Below are positions 1-10,461 of a stretch of 64,000 nucleotides of DNA, one piece after another (position 1 is the stretch's first letter; every line of letters begins with the position of its first letter). Origin of the DNA: Microbotryomycetes sp. JL201 (Eukaryota; Basidiomycota; Microbotryomycetes); the NCBI GenBank assembly GCA_033819885.1, contig JAQYUZ010000030.1:124001-188000 (forward strand), read 5' to 3'. The notes beneath the pieces were generated by a model, which worked only from the letters and a program-made list of their open reading frames with translations, had not been told where the DNA came from and ran no database searches. The translations under genes were made by a program, and so were the position numbers.

Positions 1-473
1 TCCGCCTTCGACTGGCTGTCTGCCTTTTGGGACCTGGTGAATTGCAGAGGTGTATGAGCGGGTGGCGTCAACCTGTCTCTCGTTCGCAAGCATACACGAC
101 CATGACTCGTAGGTACCCATTCCATATCTTGCGTTATTGGTAGCACATCAAACCGACCCTGAAGCATTGACCGACCGTAATGAGTTTACAATGAAGCGCC
201 GCGACGTGACGTCTCATGACCGACCTCGTGTGAGAACTCGCGCCCCGCGTACGACACCATAGTCTGGCCGCGCACGTATTTGGCAGGGTGGACTGACTTG
301 CCCCCCTCTAGCAGTGCGCTGACGACGTACACGGGCGACCCGTCCAAGTCGACGAATGGCGGAGGACCGAGGGACGCGAGCTTGTCAACATGTCCAGTCG
401 TACACGGGCACCTCAGTCCAGCTGCTGGTCGTGACGGCGCATTATAGGGCGGCGGTGGTCCTTTCGCGTCCAT
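1..473 (-). CDS. DM9 (DUF3421) repeat protein, 3' end cut by the window edge
   Basis: The chosen start opens with MDAKGPPPPYN, a proline-rich N-terminus. About 40 residues later comes LDGSPVYVVSALLEGG, then HPAKY and YAGREF, which match the DM9 pattern (G-x-P-x-YV, a PGK-like turn, YGGxE). A second exon gives FDVLPITQDMEWVPTSHGR. After an intron at about 95-34 (donor GTATGC) a third exon reads VPKGRQPVEGG, the opening of a next DM9 unit. The donor of the first intron (about 219) is less certain. DM9 proteins are small lectin-like or DUF3421 proteins of unclear function in fungi; no signal peptide is visible. The gene diverges from the permease to its right. The domain call is fairly firm, the precise start is inferred. 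Confidence 0.62.
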
Positions 474-955
474 TTCTGGGCAGAGAGTGTACGCCCGTGC
501 GAGCCGCGACTTCTCTGCACTGCCATCGCACTCTAACAGGTCGCCGCCTCCTGAGCAATCTGGGAAGCTTTCCAGAAGCGTGGCTGAGTTTACACGTAAA
601 CCCGACGCCCCCAGAATAGTTGTCCCCGGACAATTTCTGCATGCTTTCCGGCATGTGGGGCCCTTTCCGTGAGCGAGACCGGGCGCGAATAGCCTTAACG
701 CCGATTTACGACTACAAATTGTTGACCCGCTCTGAAGATTTGAATCCTCGAAATGAAGCCGCGACGGACAAAGGCGAGCAAAAATCCGCCATGAGCCGTC
801 GCAGTGCGCAGCGCGATATGATGAAAACGCGGACCCCCGCATCGTGCAACGAGCAACCTGCGTCTCTTCCTTTCACTTTCACACTGGTTGTCACTTTTGC
901 CATCCTTTGCAAGCTTCAAAGAAGCCAGAGTCGATAAACCCTACATACGTACGCG
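474..955. other. Divergent intergenic region, no gene seen
   Basis: This stretch separates the start codons of the minus-strand DM9 gene and the plus-strand permease, so it probably holds both promoters. Open frames on both strands here show no recognisable domain. I see no RNA gene in it. Confidence 0.4.
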
Positions 956-3346
956 ATGGCCGCCGACTCTGAAAAGGGATCGCAACAGTGGAAGTATCAC
1001 TCTGAGCATGTCGAGGACTCTGGCAGCGATGTGACCGCACGAGGCGGAGTCGTCAAGCCCGCAAGAGAATTCACTGCTGCAGAAGAAGCTAAATTGTACC
1101 GCAAGGTGTGTATTGCTCTCGGCCTTCGCAACGATCAGCTTGTGCGGCGGCGTCGTCGTCCTCCGCCGTCTGAACCGACGCTGGCCTTTCGACAAATGTC
1201 GTCACCGCTGCCAAGCTCGATGACCGCTTCATGAGCACCCAATGCGATCGCAAGAGCGCTGACATCATGACGCGCACTGCCAGGTGGACATACACTTGCT
1301 GCCTATGCTCGCCATTTTGTACCTTTTGTCCTTTGTGAGCTAGCGAAAACTATGCCGGCCCGTCCCTCCCGGATGTGCGCTGACCGGGCTATTTGTCCCG
1401 CCGATGACCGCCATGTGTCGCTCGTCAGATGGATCGCGGTAATGTAAGTTATTGCGCACCCAGATGCATCTCGAGGCTGCTGACATGCAAAAAAAACTAG
1501 ATCGGCAACGCTCGTCTGGCCGGTCTCGAAGCCGACCTCGGAATGTCTGGCAACGACTATTCAATCGCTTTGTCGGTATTTTTCATCACGTACTGTCTTT
1601 GCGAAGTGCCAGCGAACCTCATGCTCAAGAAATTGCGTCCGTCGCTATGGCTAGCGATGATCACTGTCGCATGGGGCATCGTGATGACTTTGATGGGCGT
1701 CGTGCAAAACTTTGGTGGCCTAGTTGGTGCTCGTTTGGCCCTCGGCATTGCAGAGGCTGGTTTGGTGAGTTGGATGAGATCCGCAACATCCGACGCTGCT
1801 GTCCGAGGAGCATCTTCCGCTGACGTCTCGGTCTTTTAAAAGTTCCCTGGAGTCATCTTTTACCTTACGTTGTGGTATCCGCGCCATCTGAGTCAGCAAC
1901 GAGTCGCTTTGTTCTTCTCGGCCGCCACCATTGCCGGAGCGTTCTCGGGTCTTCTAGCATATGGGATTGGATTCATGGCAGGTATTGGGGGCTATAATGG
2001 CTGGCGATGAGTGTGCGTGTGTTCCGAATCCTGCTACAGATATTGACTCTGATTTGCCTTTAGTTGGATCTTCATCCTGGAGGGTCTCCTCACCGTGATC
2101 GCCGGCGTGGTGGCGTTTTGGGCTTTGACCGACTACCCAAGCACGGCGGGCTGGCTCACAGAAGAAGAACAGGCATGGCTCATCTATAAAAAAGCGATCG
2201 ACTCTGGTGTGCACGGAGAGAGCGATCAGGTCAAGTCAGCTTTCATCAAGCGCGCTCTCACGGACTGGCAAGTGTGGTTGGCTACACTTTTCTACATGGG
2301 AATCGTCACGCCCCTCGTAAGTTTCTCGTCGCGCAGAGCGGCGGTTCTCCTAGTTTCCGCCGCCACTTTCGTGGTCATGAGACACCATGGTCAAAACGAC
2401 AACATTCTGACGCTTTGGTACGACTGCAGTATGCGGTCGCTCTTTTCGCGCCTACGATCATCAACTCGCTCGGCGCAGGATATACACGGCCCCAGGTCCA
2501 ACTGTTGACAGTGAGCATTTTTTCGGAATTGTTCCATCAGAAGAAGAACGAACGGCTGGATTTCGTACTTACACGCTCTTCGACAGGTCCCCGTGTACGT
2601 GTTTGCGTGCATTTGGGTGCTAGTTTCTGCTGTGTGGTCGGACAAGATGAGGCGGCGATTCCCGCTCTTGATGGTCGACTATGCGCTGTGTGTCATTGGT
2701 CTGGTCATGAATTGTACGCGAACAGGCCTTTGTATTGTCTCCAAAGGAGAAGTGGCTGACTGTGCGCTTTCGACGATACAGTGGCACCTTCGCCCTCTGG
2801 AGTCAAATATGCAGGCTTGTTTCTCATGGCTGCAGGTGCATATGCTGGTTTGCCACAAGTCGTGTAAGTTTCATCGGTTGACTTTTTTTTTTTTTTGGTT
2901 CTCACACCCATTTTTCGCGCAGATGCTGGCTCGGAAACAACCTGGCTCCACAGCTTGTTCGCTCAATCGGCTCAGCCTTCCAGATCGGAATTGGTAATCT
3001 CGCAGCATTGATCTCTAGCAATGTGTGAGTCATGCCGTTTATCGTGCCACCGATTCGTGGCAATTTCGAAACGTTTCCGTCGCTTCCGACGCTGATATTT
3101 TTTTGGTGGTTCAGTTACCGAGACGGTCCACGCTTCATTAGAGGCCACTCTATCGTCCTTGGCATGGTCGGTTTGGGAATCATTACCGCGCCCTTGTACG
3201 CCATTCTGCTCGCAAGAGAGAACAAAAAGCGCGAACGGTTCCTCAGCGAGCAGCAGAGCTTGCCGGAAAGTGAAAGGCGCCAGTACACCATCAAAGAGCT
3301 TCAAGAGCTTGGTGACAGGGCACCCGAATTCGTATACACAATCTAA
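956..3346 (+). CDS. MFS permease, Dal5-type anion:cation symporter family
   Basis: Encodes a plasma-membrane major facilitator of the allantoate/nicotinate/vitamin permease type (Dal5, Tna1 and relatives), which imports small organic anions by proton symport. Exons carry, in order, a hydrophilic N-terminus (MAADSEKGSQQ), the MDRGNIGNARLAGL signature of this family split by an intron at 1446-1500, SVFFITYCLCEVPANLMLKK, the FPGVIFYLTLWYPRH segment after helix 4, WIFILEGLLTVIAG at helix 6, a central loop of about 40 residues, YAGLFLMAAGAYAGLPQ, CWLGNNLAPQLVR, and a cytosolic tail ending EFVYTI. Together these give about 12 membrane segments and the usual family length near 500 residues. At least eight short introns interrupt it. 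Substrate cannot be told from sequence. Family call is firm. Confidence 0.9.
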
Positions 3347-4931
3347 GGCAAGAGCGGCGGTATCGTTTTTTCCGAACTTTTTGGAGATCGCGATCGAATA
3401 TATTTACTGGGTCGTGTAAGATAGTACATTGGGAATCAATGAAATGCAGTATAATGTTTGTGTTTGCAAAACTCCTCGTGTCCAGGGTGTAGAGATGCGC
3501 TACCTTGATTCGTCCTGTCACGCTAGAATTCCCCTCAAGACTTTCCGCCACTCGATTCGTCACGTCATTACAATGATCTCGGTACATCACCATTCCGAGT
3601 TCTCAGATCTGGATCTTTTTCCTGCTTGACATTCTGTACCTGGACTAAGGTGGGTTTCTCCGTACCGAGAGCCTCGTCTCGTTTTAGGCGGCATCGCCTC
3701 TGCGATCTGTCGTTCTCTTCTCTGTGAATCCTCCTTGATCATCCTTTCCCTTGTCATGATTGACAGGGCCGTCCCGCGGCAATTGTGAGGGAACCCGGGT
3801 GGCGAAAGTGTCTTGCACGTCGCGACGCCACCGCCGGCACGACGGCTAGCGAGCACCTCCGAGCCGCAATGCTGCAATGTAGGCAACTGACAATGCTAGA
3901 TAACGGGGCCCAACCGCACGTCGCGATGGTCGGCGAAACCTCTTCATGGCTCGTCGGCTTGTTTGCTACGGCATACGACATCGAGAGCAAAATTGAGCGC
4001 AGATTCCGGTTTTTGTTGGACATGGGCAAAGTCGTTCATCTCGTCGTCGGCGCCACCGAAGGCTTGTCAAAGCCATGCAAAGGATCCGGCGAAGGCTTGC
4101 AACGCGGTTTCGGCGGCACGGTAATGGCGCAGGCCCATCCAGACTCGGCCTATCATTTGTGGTGCGAGTTCGAGCGAGGACTCGTAGCGTCAGTGGTCAG
4201 CCGCAAGCGACAACGAATCTTTTTCATTGATGCCATCGGCCAGTGTCGTGGCGATGCGGCGCACTGCATCGGGATTCAGTGGTGTCCCAATCGGCAAGTC
4301 GAACTCGACGGTAGCTGACGAGTCGAATTGAAGACGCATAAGACGCATGCCAACGCTCAGGTCTACTGGATGGAGAACAGTGGTTCGAGGCAATAGACGT
4401 AGCCGCAGACTCATAAAAACTAGTCTCGTCTGACCCTGATGCGCGGCCGAGCCCGAGATATTGACGAGGCGCTGCGCTTGCGCTAGAAACGAAGTCCAAG
4501 GTGGCGCCTGGACTCCTGAAACGACTTGCTCAATTGAGAGAGCTCCGGTCAGCTCGGTCAACGGTCATGCGAGTTGATATGCTGATGATGCAGTGTGTGG
4601 CGATGTATCGAGCTCGCTGAGTGATGGTGCGGTATGTCAAAAGGGCGTCGAATCGAGATCTCGACATGCGGGGATCTGCCGCCGAGTTCGAGTACTGGAC
4701 TGCAGCGCTGGTTGAATTGCGGCACTGTATAGTCTCTGAACTCCTGAAAGCGGGCGCCGAGGTGCATGCATGACACGGACTTGACAGGAGGTCGACAGGC
4801 GACGTCATTGCTCGACGACTCGACCAGGTTTCTCGTAGCGTCTTGCAATCACCACAGTCTCTGTTACAGGCTTCACGGTAACGTCTATAGACGATACTTG
4901 TTCACCTCAATTACCCGACAACGACTAGGTC
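3347..4931. other. 1.6 kb without a convincing gene
   Basis: Several open frames of 90-180 codons occur on both strands. The best are a plus frame at 3785-4318 and a minus frame at 4190-4561. None shows a known domain and they overlap each other antisense, so at most one could be real. The minus frame has no clean ATG start (it follows a stop and opens with TTG), so it would have to be an internal exon. Promoter sequence for the gene at 4932 presumably lies at the right end. Confidence 0.35.
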
Positions 4932-5440
4932 ATGTCGCTGCAGACGACACCTGGACTGTCGCCCGACGAGGCCGCACCCGTCACAAACTTTGTCGCACAA
5001 GCACCCAACAGCACCTACAGCTTGAATGAGAAGGAAAAGGGAGCTGCACTGGTTCGTCGTACAGAAGTCGGCGGTGCTGGCAGCGGACAGGTCGGCTGAC
5101 CTTGTCTGCGCCGACAGACGGACGTGTGCAGAACAGCAGGGCCAGGAGACAAAACATGTGTCCAGGCAAGCCCAGTCGGATTCACGAGCTGCCTCAAAGA
5201 CCAGAGCTGACGCGGTCCATCGGCAATCAGATCCACCACGAAGTGACGCAAGTGTTTGCCGTTATGCAACGGCTAGGGTTCTTTTGTCAATTACCAATAG
5301 ACCCGACTCATACTGAAATTGGTTCGTCGTCTCTTTTCATGCGCGCTTGGTCGGTGGCGGATTGCTGATTATCGCTTGTCATGCCGGCAGAATGCCTCAA
5401 AATCCAGAAGGTGATGGATGGCACTGCGCCAAGACCATAG
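4932..5440 (+). CDS. Small protein of unknown function
   Basis: The start MSLQTTPGLSPDEAAPV opens a hydrophilic N-terminal exon (to about 5090) reading APNSTYSLNEKEKGAAL. A later exon reads CPGKPSRIHELPQRP then ELTRSIGNQIHHEVTQ. The last exon, after an intron whose acceptor is at about 5390, can end ECLKIQKVMDGTAPRP followed by a stop. An alternative treats 5252-5300 as a further intron, which would change the C-terminus. Predicted length is about 120-140 residues. I do not recognise the family. The gene lies upstream of the C78 peptidase in the same direction. The existence of a gene is likely, the exon joins are uncertain. Confidence 0.38.
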
Positions 5441-5694
5441 TGCACAAAGAAATGTAGTGAAATGTTGTCAAGACGCCTCTGCATGCAAAAAGTGGGCAGG
5501 AGAGCAAAAATCGCTCGTGAAGCCGCCGCGGCGAAAGAGGCACAGACATCCCAGACTTTGAACAGAGACTTTGAATTTCAACAGTGATTTGCTGCAAATC
5601 TGATGAGAACTTGTCGCGCCGCTCAAATGAGCCGCGTCCTTCTCCACTCCATGACGTGCGCACAATACCTCTTGAATCTGGCTCGGTGATTACG

Positions 5695-7501
5695 ATGGAC
5701 TGTTTGATTTGTCACGAGTTTATCAATGGCGACGAGGGCGTGATCGAGAGGCACATCAACGGCTGTGAGCCAGTGTTCCGTCTGATGGACGCCATCAGGT
5801 CGACGAAATGCTAGCTCCTGGCGCTCATAAAGTTATTTCGCAGGCCTCGATGGCACGAATCGAGCATCGCATGGTGCAGACGATGCTTCGCGGCAGACGA
5901 ATGAGGACCGATTTGTGAACGATGCCGTCATGGCTCACAGTCTCGGAAGCACCTCTCAATGTGAATTGCAGTCGTCTGAACGAGCAGGCTCAGAAGACAG
6001 CAGGTCATCCAAGAAGCAAAAGACTGGCCGCCACTCGATCTCGTCGCCCGAGTATGAAAGCCACTCCAGCAAGTCCCAAAAAGCAGACGCTTCGGGCACA
6101 ATGTGCCTCGTGTGTGGCAATTCTTGGACCGAGATGGACATTGACTCGTTCGATCTGCGCGAAAAACGCCAGCACGCACAACTCTGCCGCGAACAGAAAA
6201 ACGAACTCGCCGGCTTGCCGACGTTCGAACGCGGGTCGAGCTGGACTTTTGATTGGGCCGTTTCAGGCAAAAATGACACGCTCAAGGGTGTCAGCGGGCT
6301 CGTGCCTGTTCTAGGCACGTTGTTGTCGCGAGCGCACAAGGAGGGTAGGACGAGGGCGGCGTATCTTGCTTCAGCAAACACGATGCATGTAGGGACTCGA
6401 CTGATGGATGCGGGATGGGGTTGCGGCTACCGGAACATTCAAATGTTTCTGTCCTCCGTTCGCCACTTGGACCAATACTCGACATTGTCGACGACTCGCC
6501 CGCTGCAGATTCCATCGATTCTCGACTTGCAGCACATTATTGAGCAGGCTTGGTCACATGGTGCGCATTTCAACATGCTCACGGGCTGATTGTCACGAGT
6601 TTGACTCGAGTTCGACAGGCTATGACCCTGAAGGCGCGGCTCACTTTGGCAACAAACTCGTCAAGTCGAGGCGGTGGATCGGTACAACTGAAGCATACGT
6701 TGCGTTGACATGGTTGGGCTTCAGGTATGATTCCACTTTGGGACCATCTCCGTAATCTGAATTCGAGGTGACCCGTGCAGAGTTCAAATATATGATTTTC
6801 CGAAAGAAAAAGGCTCGGCTGGTACGAATGACGCTCTTGTGGCGAGTTTTTGCGTTCTCTTGTTCGATACGCGCGTTCCTGATGACCATCGCTCCCAGCA
6901 CTGGGTCGTCAAATACTTTTCGGATGAATCGGCATCAAAGAAATCAAAGAACGCTTTGTCTGCGCTTATGACGTCGAGCGGCCAGGCTGTGCGAATGACA
7001 AAAAAGGAACCTCTGTACTTACAGCACCAGGGTCATTCTCGCACGGTCGTTGGTGTGGACGTGGCCAAGGACGGACAAGGTTGGTTGTTATTGTTTGATC
7101 CGGGCAAGTCAGTACCTGTTCCGCCCAATCACGTCGGACAAGTTTGCGTGCAGTTGACACAGAGGTTTTGCAGATCAGTATCGACGACGATGACCCGAGC
7201 GGCTTTGAACGCCTCGTCATCAGCTCGAGCTGCAACAGAATCTGGACGAAACTCTGCCTTTTGGGCTCAAAAACCCTGCAATTCAATTTCGATACACTCT
7301 CCATCTTCAATATCTGCTCAAGCGTTCAAACTCGACTCGTCAAATTGGCGCAAACTGTTGGAGCCGTACCGAGTCAGTTTGAAAAGCTTGGGCAGGAACG
7401 AAGAATACCAAATCTTGTGTCTCGAACAAGGTGGCGCTTTAAAAGATTGGGAAAAGGACGCTAGAAAGTTGATCACGTCGACAAAGGTCGTCGGGCGATA
7501 G
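5695..7501 (+). CDS. ZUP1/Mug105-like C78 cysteine peptidase with zinc fingers
   Basis: Peptidase family C78 contains UFM1-specific proteases and ZUP1, a deubiquitinase cutting K63-linked chains at sites of DNA damage. The N-terminus has a UBZ-like finger (CLICHEF...HINGC) and, after one intron and a Ser/Lys-rich linker, a second one (CLVCGNSW...HAQLC). The catalytic domain starts WTFDWAVSGKNDT and includes the diagnostic MDAGWGCGYRN with the nucleophile Cys, then RRWIGTTEAYVALTWLGF, SQHWVVKYF, YLQHQGHSRTVVGV with the catalytic His, and LLFDPGK with the catalytic Asp. The C-terminus EEYQILCLEQGG matches the end of the family domain. Zinc fingers favour the ZUP1 branch over UfSP. The exon joins between about 7100 and 7330 are unresolved. 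It probably acts in nucleus or cytosol. Confidence 0.85.
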
Positions 7502-7611
7502 ATTACTTTTTTTTTTTGTTTGGACGCCTTCATGACGAGATATACGATTGCATAGAGCGTTACAACAAGTATCAATGGCACGAGAGGACCAACAAGACAG
7601 CATGATCACGG

Positions 7612-8506
7612 TCAGGCTCGCACGTACAACGGCAGCTCCTCGGACGAGGACCTGCTCGACGTTGGCACGTCGGCGAATCGTTCCACATATGCTGCGACAC
7701 CACCTCTTTCATATTGCGGTGGTGCACTGAATTGACAAAGTGTCAACGAGCCGACCTGGAGTCCTTGGGCCGCGGGCGCGACGAGCTCGCAAGACTGACC
7801 TGAGCAATCCAATACCGGTGGCCGCCCCCGCTCCTGCGATCCTCCTGGCGGTTTCTCTCTCTACGACTTGCTCGGTGCTGCCGCCAGAGTTGACGGTCGA
7901 AGCCAAGGTTGACGACCTCGATCTTGCCACTGGCCCACTCGATGTCTCGAGATCCGAGTTTGAGCTTGAGCTTGAGCTCCAGCTGCGAAAGAAAGCAGGT
8001 CTTGATCGTCTCTGGCGTACCAGATTGAACGCCTCGATGCCAAGCGATGTTGTTGGCGTCATGTCTGCCAGTGGCGTCGTCGTCGCTTGCGACACTTTGA
8101 CGGTGTAGGCCACAATAGCAAATGCAGCATAGTTGTCTCTGACAATGTGGCCGAGGTTCCTGCAGGTACGCAAGCCATGTCGAGCTCAGCTTTCCTGATC
8201 GAACGAGCTGACGGGGTTTTCGCACGTGCGGAACTTACACAGCGTTCAAGTACAACGTCAGGAGATGGAGCTTGCGCAAGATCATTGGAGTGTTTCCGCC
8301 GCTGACATGTTTTCTACACGAGAGCCTCGCGCGTCAGTCTAATGATTGGACCGAGGTCCGGGCCCCCGCAGCGCAGCGTTTTGGCGGTGGATTAGACCAG
8401 GACGCAGAGACTCACGCGAGGCAGTAGGCTTGTAGGATCTCTTCCACTTGGAGCTCACAGGTGGCGCGCTTGAGTAGCGCGGCCGTCGTCGTTTGGTTGA
8501 GCCTCA
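7612..8506 (-). CDS. Unknown protein with a PPQY motif near its C-terminus
   Basis: The start exon MRLNQTTTAALLKRATC ends with EILQAYCLA at a clean GTGAGT donor (8415). Later exons include MILRKLHLLTLYLNAV, then RNLGHIVRDNYAAFAIVAYTVKV. A last exon, after a GTCAGT donor at about 7800, reads QFSAPPQYERGGVAAYV and ends ELPLYVRA. In between, two frames compete: a Ser-rich one, and one reading LKLKLKLGSRDIEWASG then KIEVVNLGFD. Only the second joins in frame to the last exon. PPxY motifs recruit Nedd4/Rsp5-type ubiquitin ligases, so an adaptor role is possible, but I do not recognise the fold. It is convergent with the C78 peptidase gene. Confidence 0.42.
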
Positions 8507-9424
8507 TTGCTCCCGCGCGGCTCCGCGCCGTAAATTGGCAATTCCTGGCCGGAACAAACACGCTGGAGCGTGTGCAGAGGATGGAGTGATGTGTGCAAGT
8601 GGGAGGACGCGCAGCGAAAGCGAGAGGACGAGCCGGGTGGAAACGTGCAAGAGCCAAGCCTCGGCCGAGTTTCGGGAGCCGCGTCGCCACCACGGCATCC
8701 TAGCTACACGGCAAAACCTTACAGTACGCGCGAGCGATCAGTCACTAAATGATCTCTGTCTCGTGAAAGGTGCACTGATTTATAAATCGACAAGCAGGAC
8801 AAGTGTGCTTCTAGAACAGGGCGACTTGCTTGGCCGATCTCGGCTAAGCCTTTTTGGAATGATACGATTTCAGGTCTTGTCATTGTGCCAATGAGCGTGA
8901 TCTCTCACTGCATGCCGGCACTGACCTGTTGGGTAACAGCGCAGCATGCGGCCTGATCGCAAGTTTCCACGAATTCGAAACGGTGTCGCCGCGTGGCGCC
9001 AACACACGCTAGCGCCAAAAATGCAACAGTAAATGATATTGATTGGCTGCACGCGATTACTGCTGCTGGAATTTGATTCGGATGCAGTGCTGCTGAGTGT
9101 CGCGAGGTGATTCTAGTGGTGTGGAAATGGATATCATCGCTGCTGCTGCGCCGGCGCCGCCGAACTGGGTCCGGCCGCGCCGTCTTCGCGAACGCATCTC
9201 ACAGACTTCACTCAACTCGTGCCCGGAAAAAAAAGGAGAGGTCGGGACGGCGCACATGGTACAGGCAGGCGCCCTCTCGTTCGGTCTTTCGAACCTGTTG
9301 GCCGCTCGCATGTCATCGCATCCTCTCGTTAGCAGCGAGTTGGGCGCGGTTCGTCGACTCGGTCCTGCAACCCAGTTCCTCGTAACCAGGTGCCCGATCG
9401 GCACGCTCGCCCAATTGACCGTCG
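8507..9424. other. Region upstream of the priA-like gene, exons unresolved
   Basis: The left part is the divergent promoter for the minus gene starting at 8506. The right part may hold the signal-peptide exon of the priA-like gene. The plus frame from 9097 contains MDIIAAAAPAPPNWVRP and ALSFGLSNLLAARM, neither of which is a clear secretion signal. I could not fix a start. Confidence 0.3.
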
Positions 9425-10192
9425 ATGGAGTGTGCATGTGGTAAGCCGGGGTTGCTCGATCAGGACACACGTCGTACACACGCGACTGATCTTTCGTCCG
9501 GCCAACTTTATTCGGACGCGTCGCGCTCATCATCATTTTCTTATTGTTCCCCGCTTCGTGTCGCTTGCCAATCATGCAGCGGTGTGTACGGATCAAATCA
9601 CGCAGAATGTCATGGGTCGGACGAGAATGATAGGCGGACGGTGTGCGTCGAGGACCTGAGACATGACGAAAAGCGGTGGCCAACTTGCGGTCTCGGCAAG
9701 TGCTCCGCTCCCGTGCTTCATCGCGACTCGATGTTCTAACAGTCTTGCATCGCCGCAGAATTCGCCGACAGCCTGAGGCCAACGTCATGTCCTGTCGGAT
9801 ACAAACGGATAGGAACCAACGACGAGTCGGCGTTTGTCTGTCAGGATGTCGCCTCACCGTATTCAGTGCGTGGAAAGCTATCTTCATCTCAAATATACGC
9901 GCACCGTTCCGATTACTGAGATCGCATGTGGGCACGTTTGATTAGTGTGGCGATGCGCAAGTCGATTGCACGAGTGCGCCGGGCGTCTTGACGGCGACTT
10001 GCATCGACTCTGGCTGCGAGATAGGTCAGCTGCCCCCCCTGAAAGACGCTTTCAAACGAGAGGGAGAGCGTTACTGACATTTCGTGCACGCGCGCAGTCA
10101 TGTGCAAAGAAAACTTTGCATTTCACGTCAACGACGATGGCACAGCGGCTTGCATTCCTCAAAAACCTCTTTATTGGGGTCCAAATGTCTGA
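9425..10192 (+). CDS. Cys-rich priA-like protein, probably secreted; start uncertain
   Basis: priA-type proteins are Cys-rich extracellular or wall proteins of basidiomycetes, best known from fruiting bodies. Visible exons join into one Cys-rich chain: CQSCSGVYGSNHAECHG and VCVEDLRHDEKRWPTC, then after an intron with a CTAAC branch site PTSCPVGYKRIG and AFVCQDVASPYS, then CGDAQVDCTSAPGVLTATC plus IDSGCEI, and last VMCKENFAFHVNDDGTAAC ending PLYWGPNV. The segment VDCTSAPGV followed by CxxxGC is the hallmark of the family. The stop at 10190-10192 is firm. The N-terminal exon with the expected signal peptide was not found, so 9425 is only the edge of the open frame holding the first supported exon. 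A long open frame on the opposite strand (9057-9935) is its shadow. Confidence 0.55.
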
Positions 10193-10461
10193 AGAGCTCG
10201 TACTGAGGCGTGTCAGTTGAACTTTGACGCGATTCTGTGCGCTAGTGGCTCAGCTGGTCCTGAAGCGCCACGTCATTTTTCCCTCCCTTATCGCTTCCCG
10301 CCTCGTAATTTTGGGGGGCTCCAGTGTTGTATCGAGTACATTTAATCAGTAGATGGGCGATTTTTACAAGGACAAATCGTCGTTGTGAGTAAGCGGGTGA
10401 GACGACGCGAACGTCTTTCGCGCTTTACCCGCTCGATTCGGCGAGTGCCCTCCGGTCAACG

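Noticed and set aside
690-760. Possible tRNA-Tyr-like stretch (GTA anticodon context) on the minus strand
   Set aside because: Stems do not pair and no T-arm follows.
186-842. 218-codon minus frame with its first ATG at 842
   Set aside because: Only its part from 473 downward resembles a protein (DM9); the upstream half has no recognisable pattern and a better start lies at 473.
9057-9935. 292-codon open frame on the minus strand
   Set aside because: Antisense to the Cys-rich priA-like exons; composition is Arg-rich and shows no domain.
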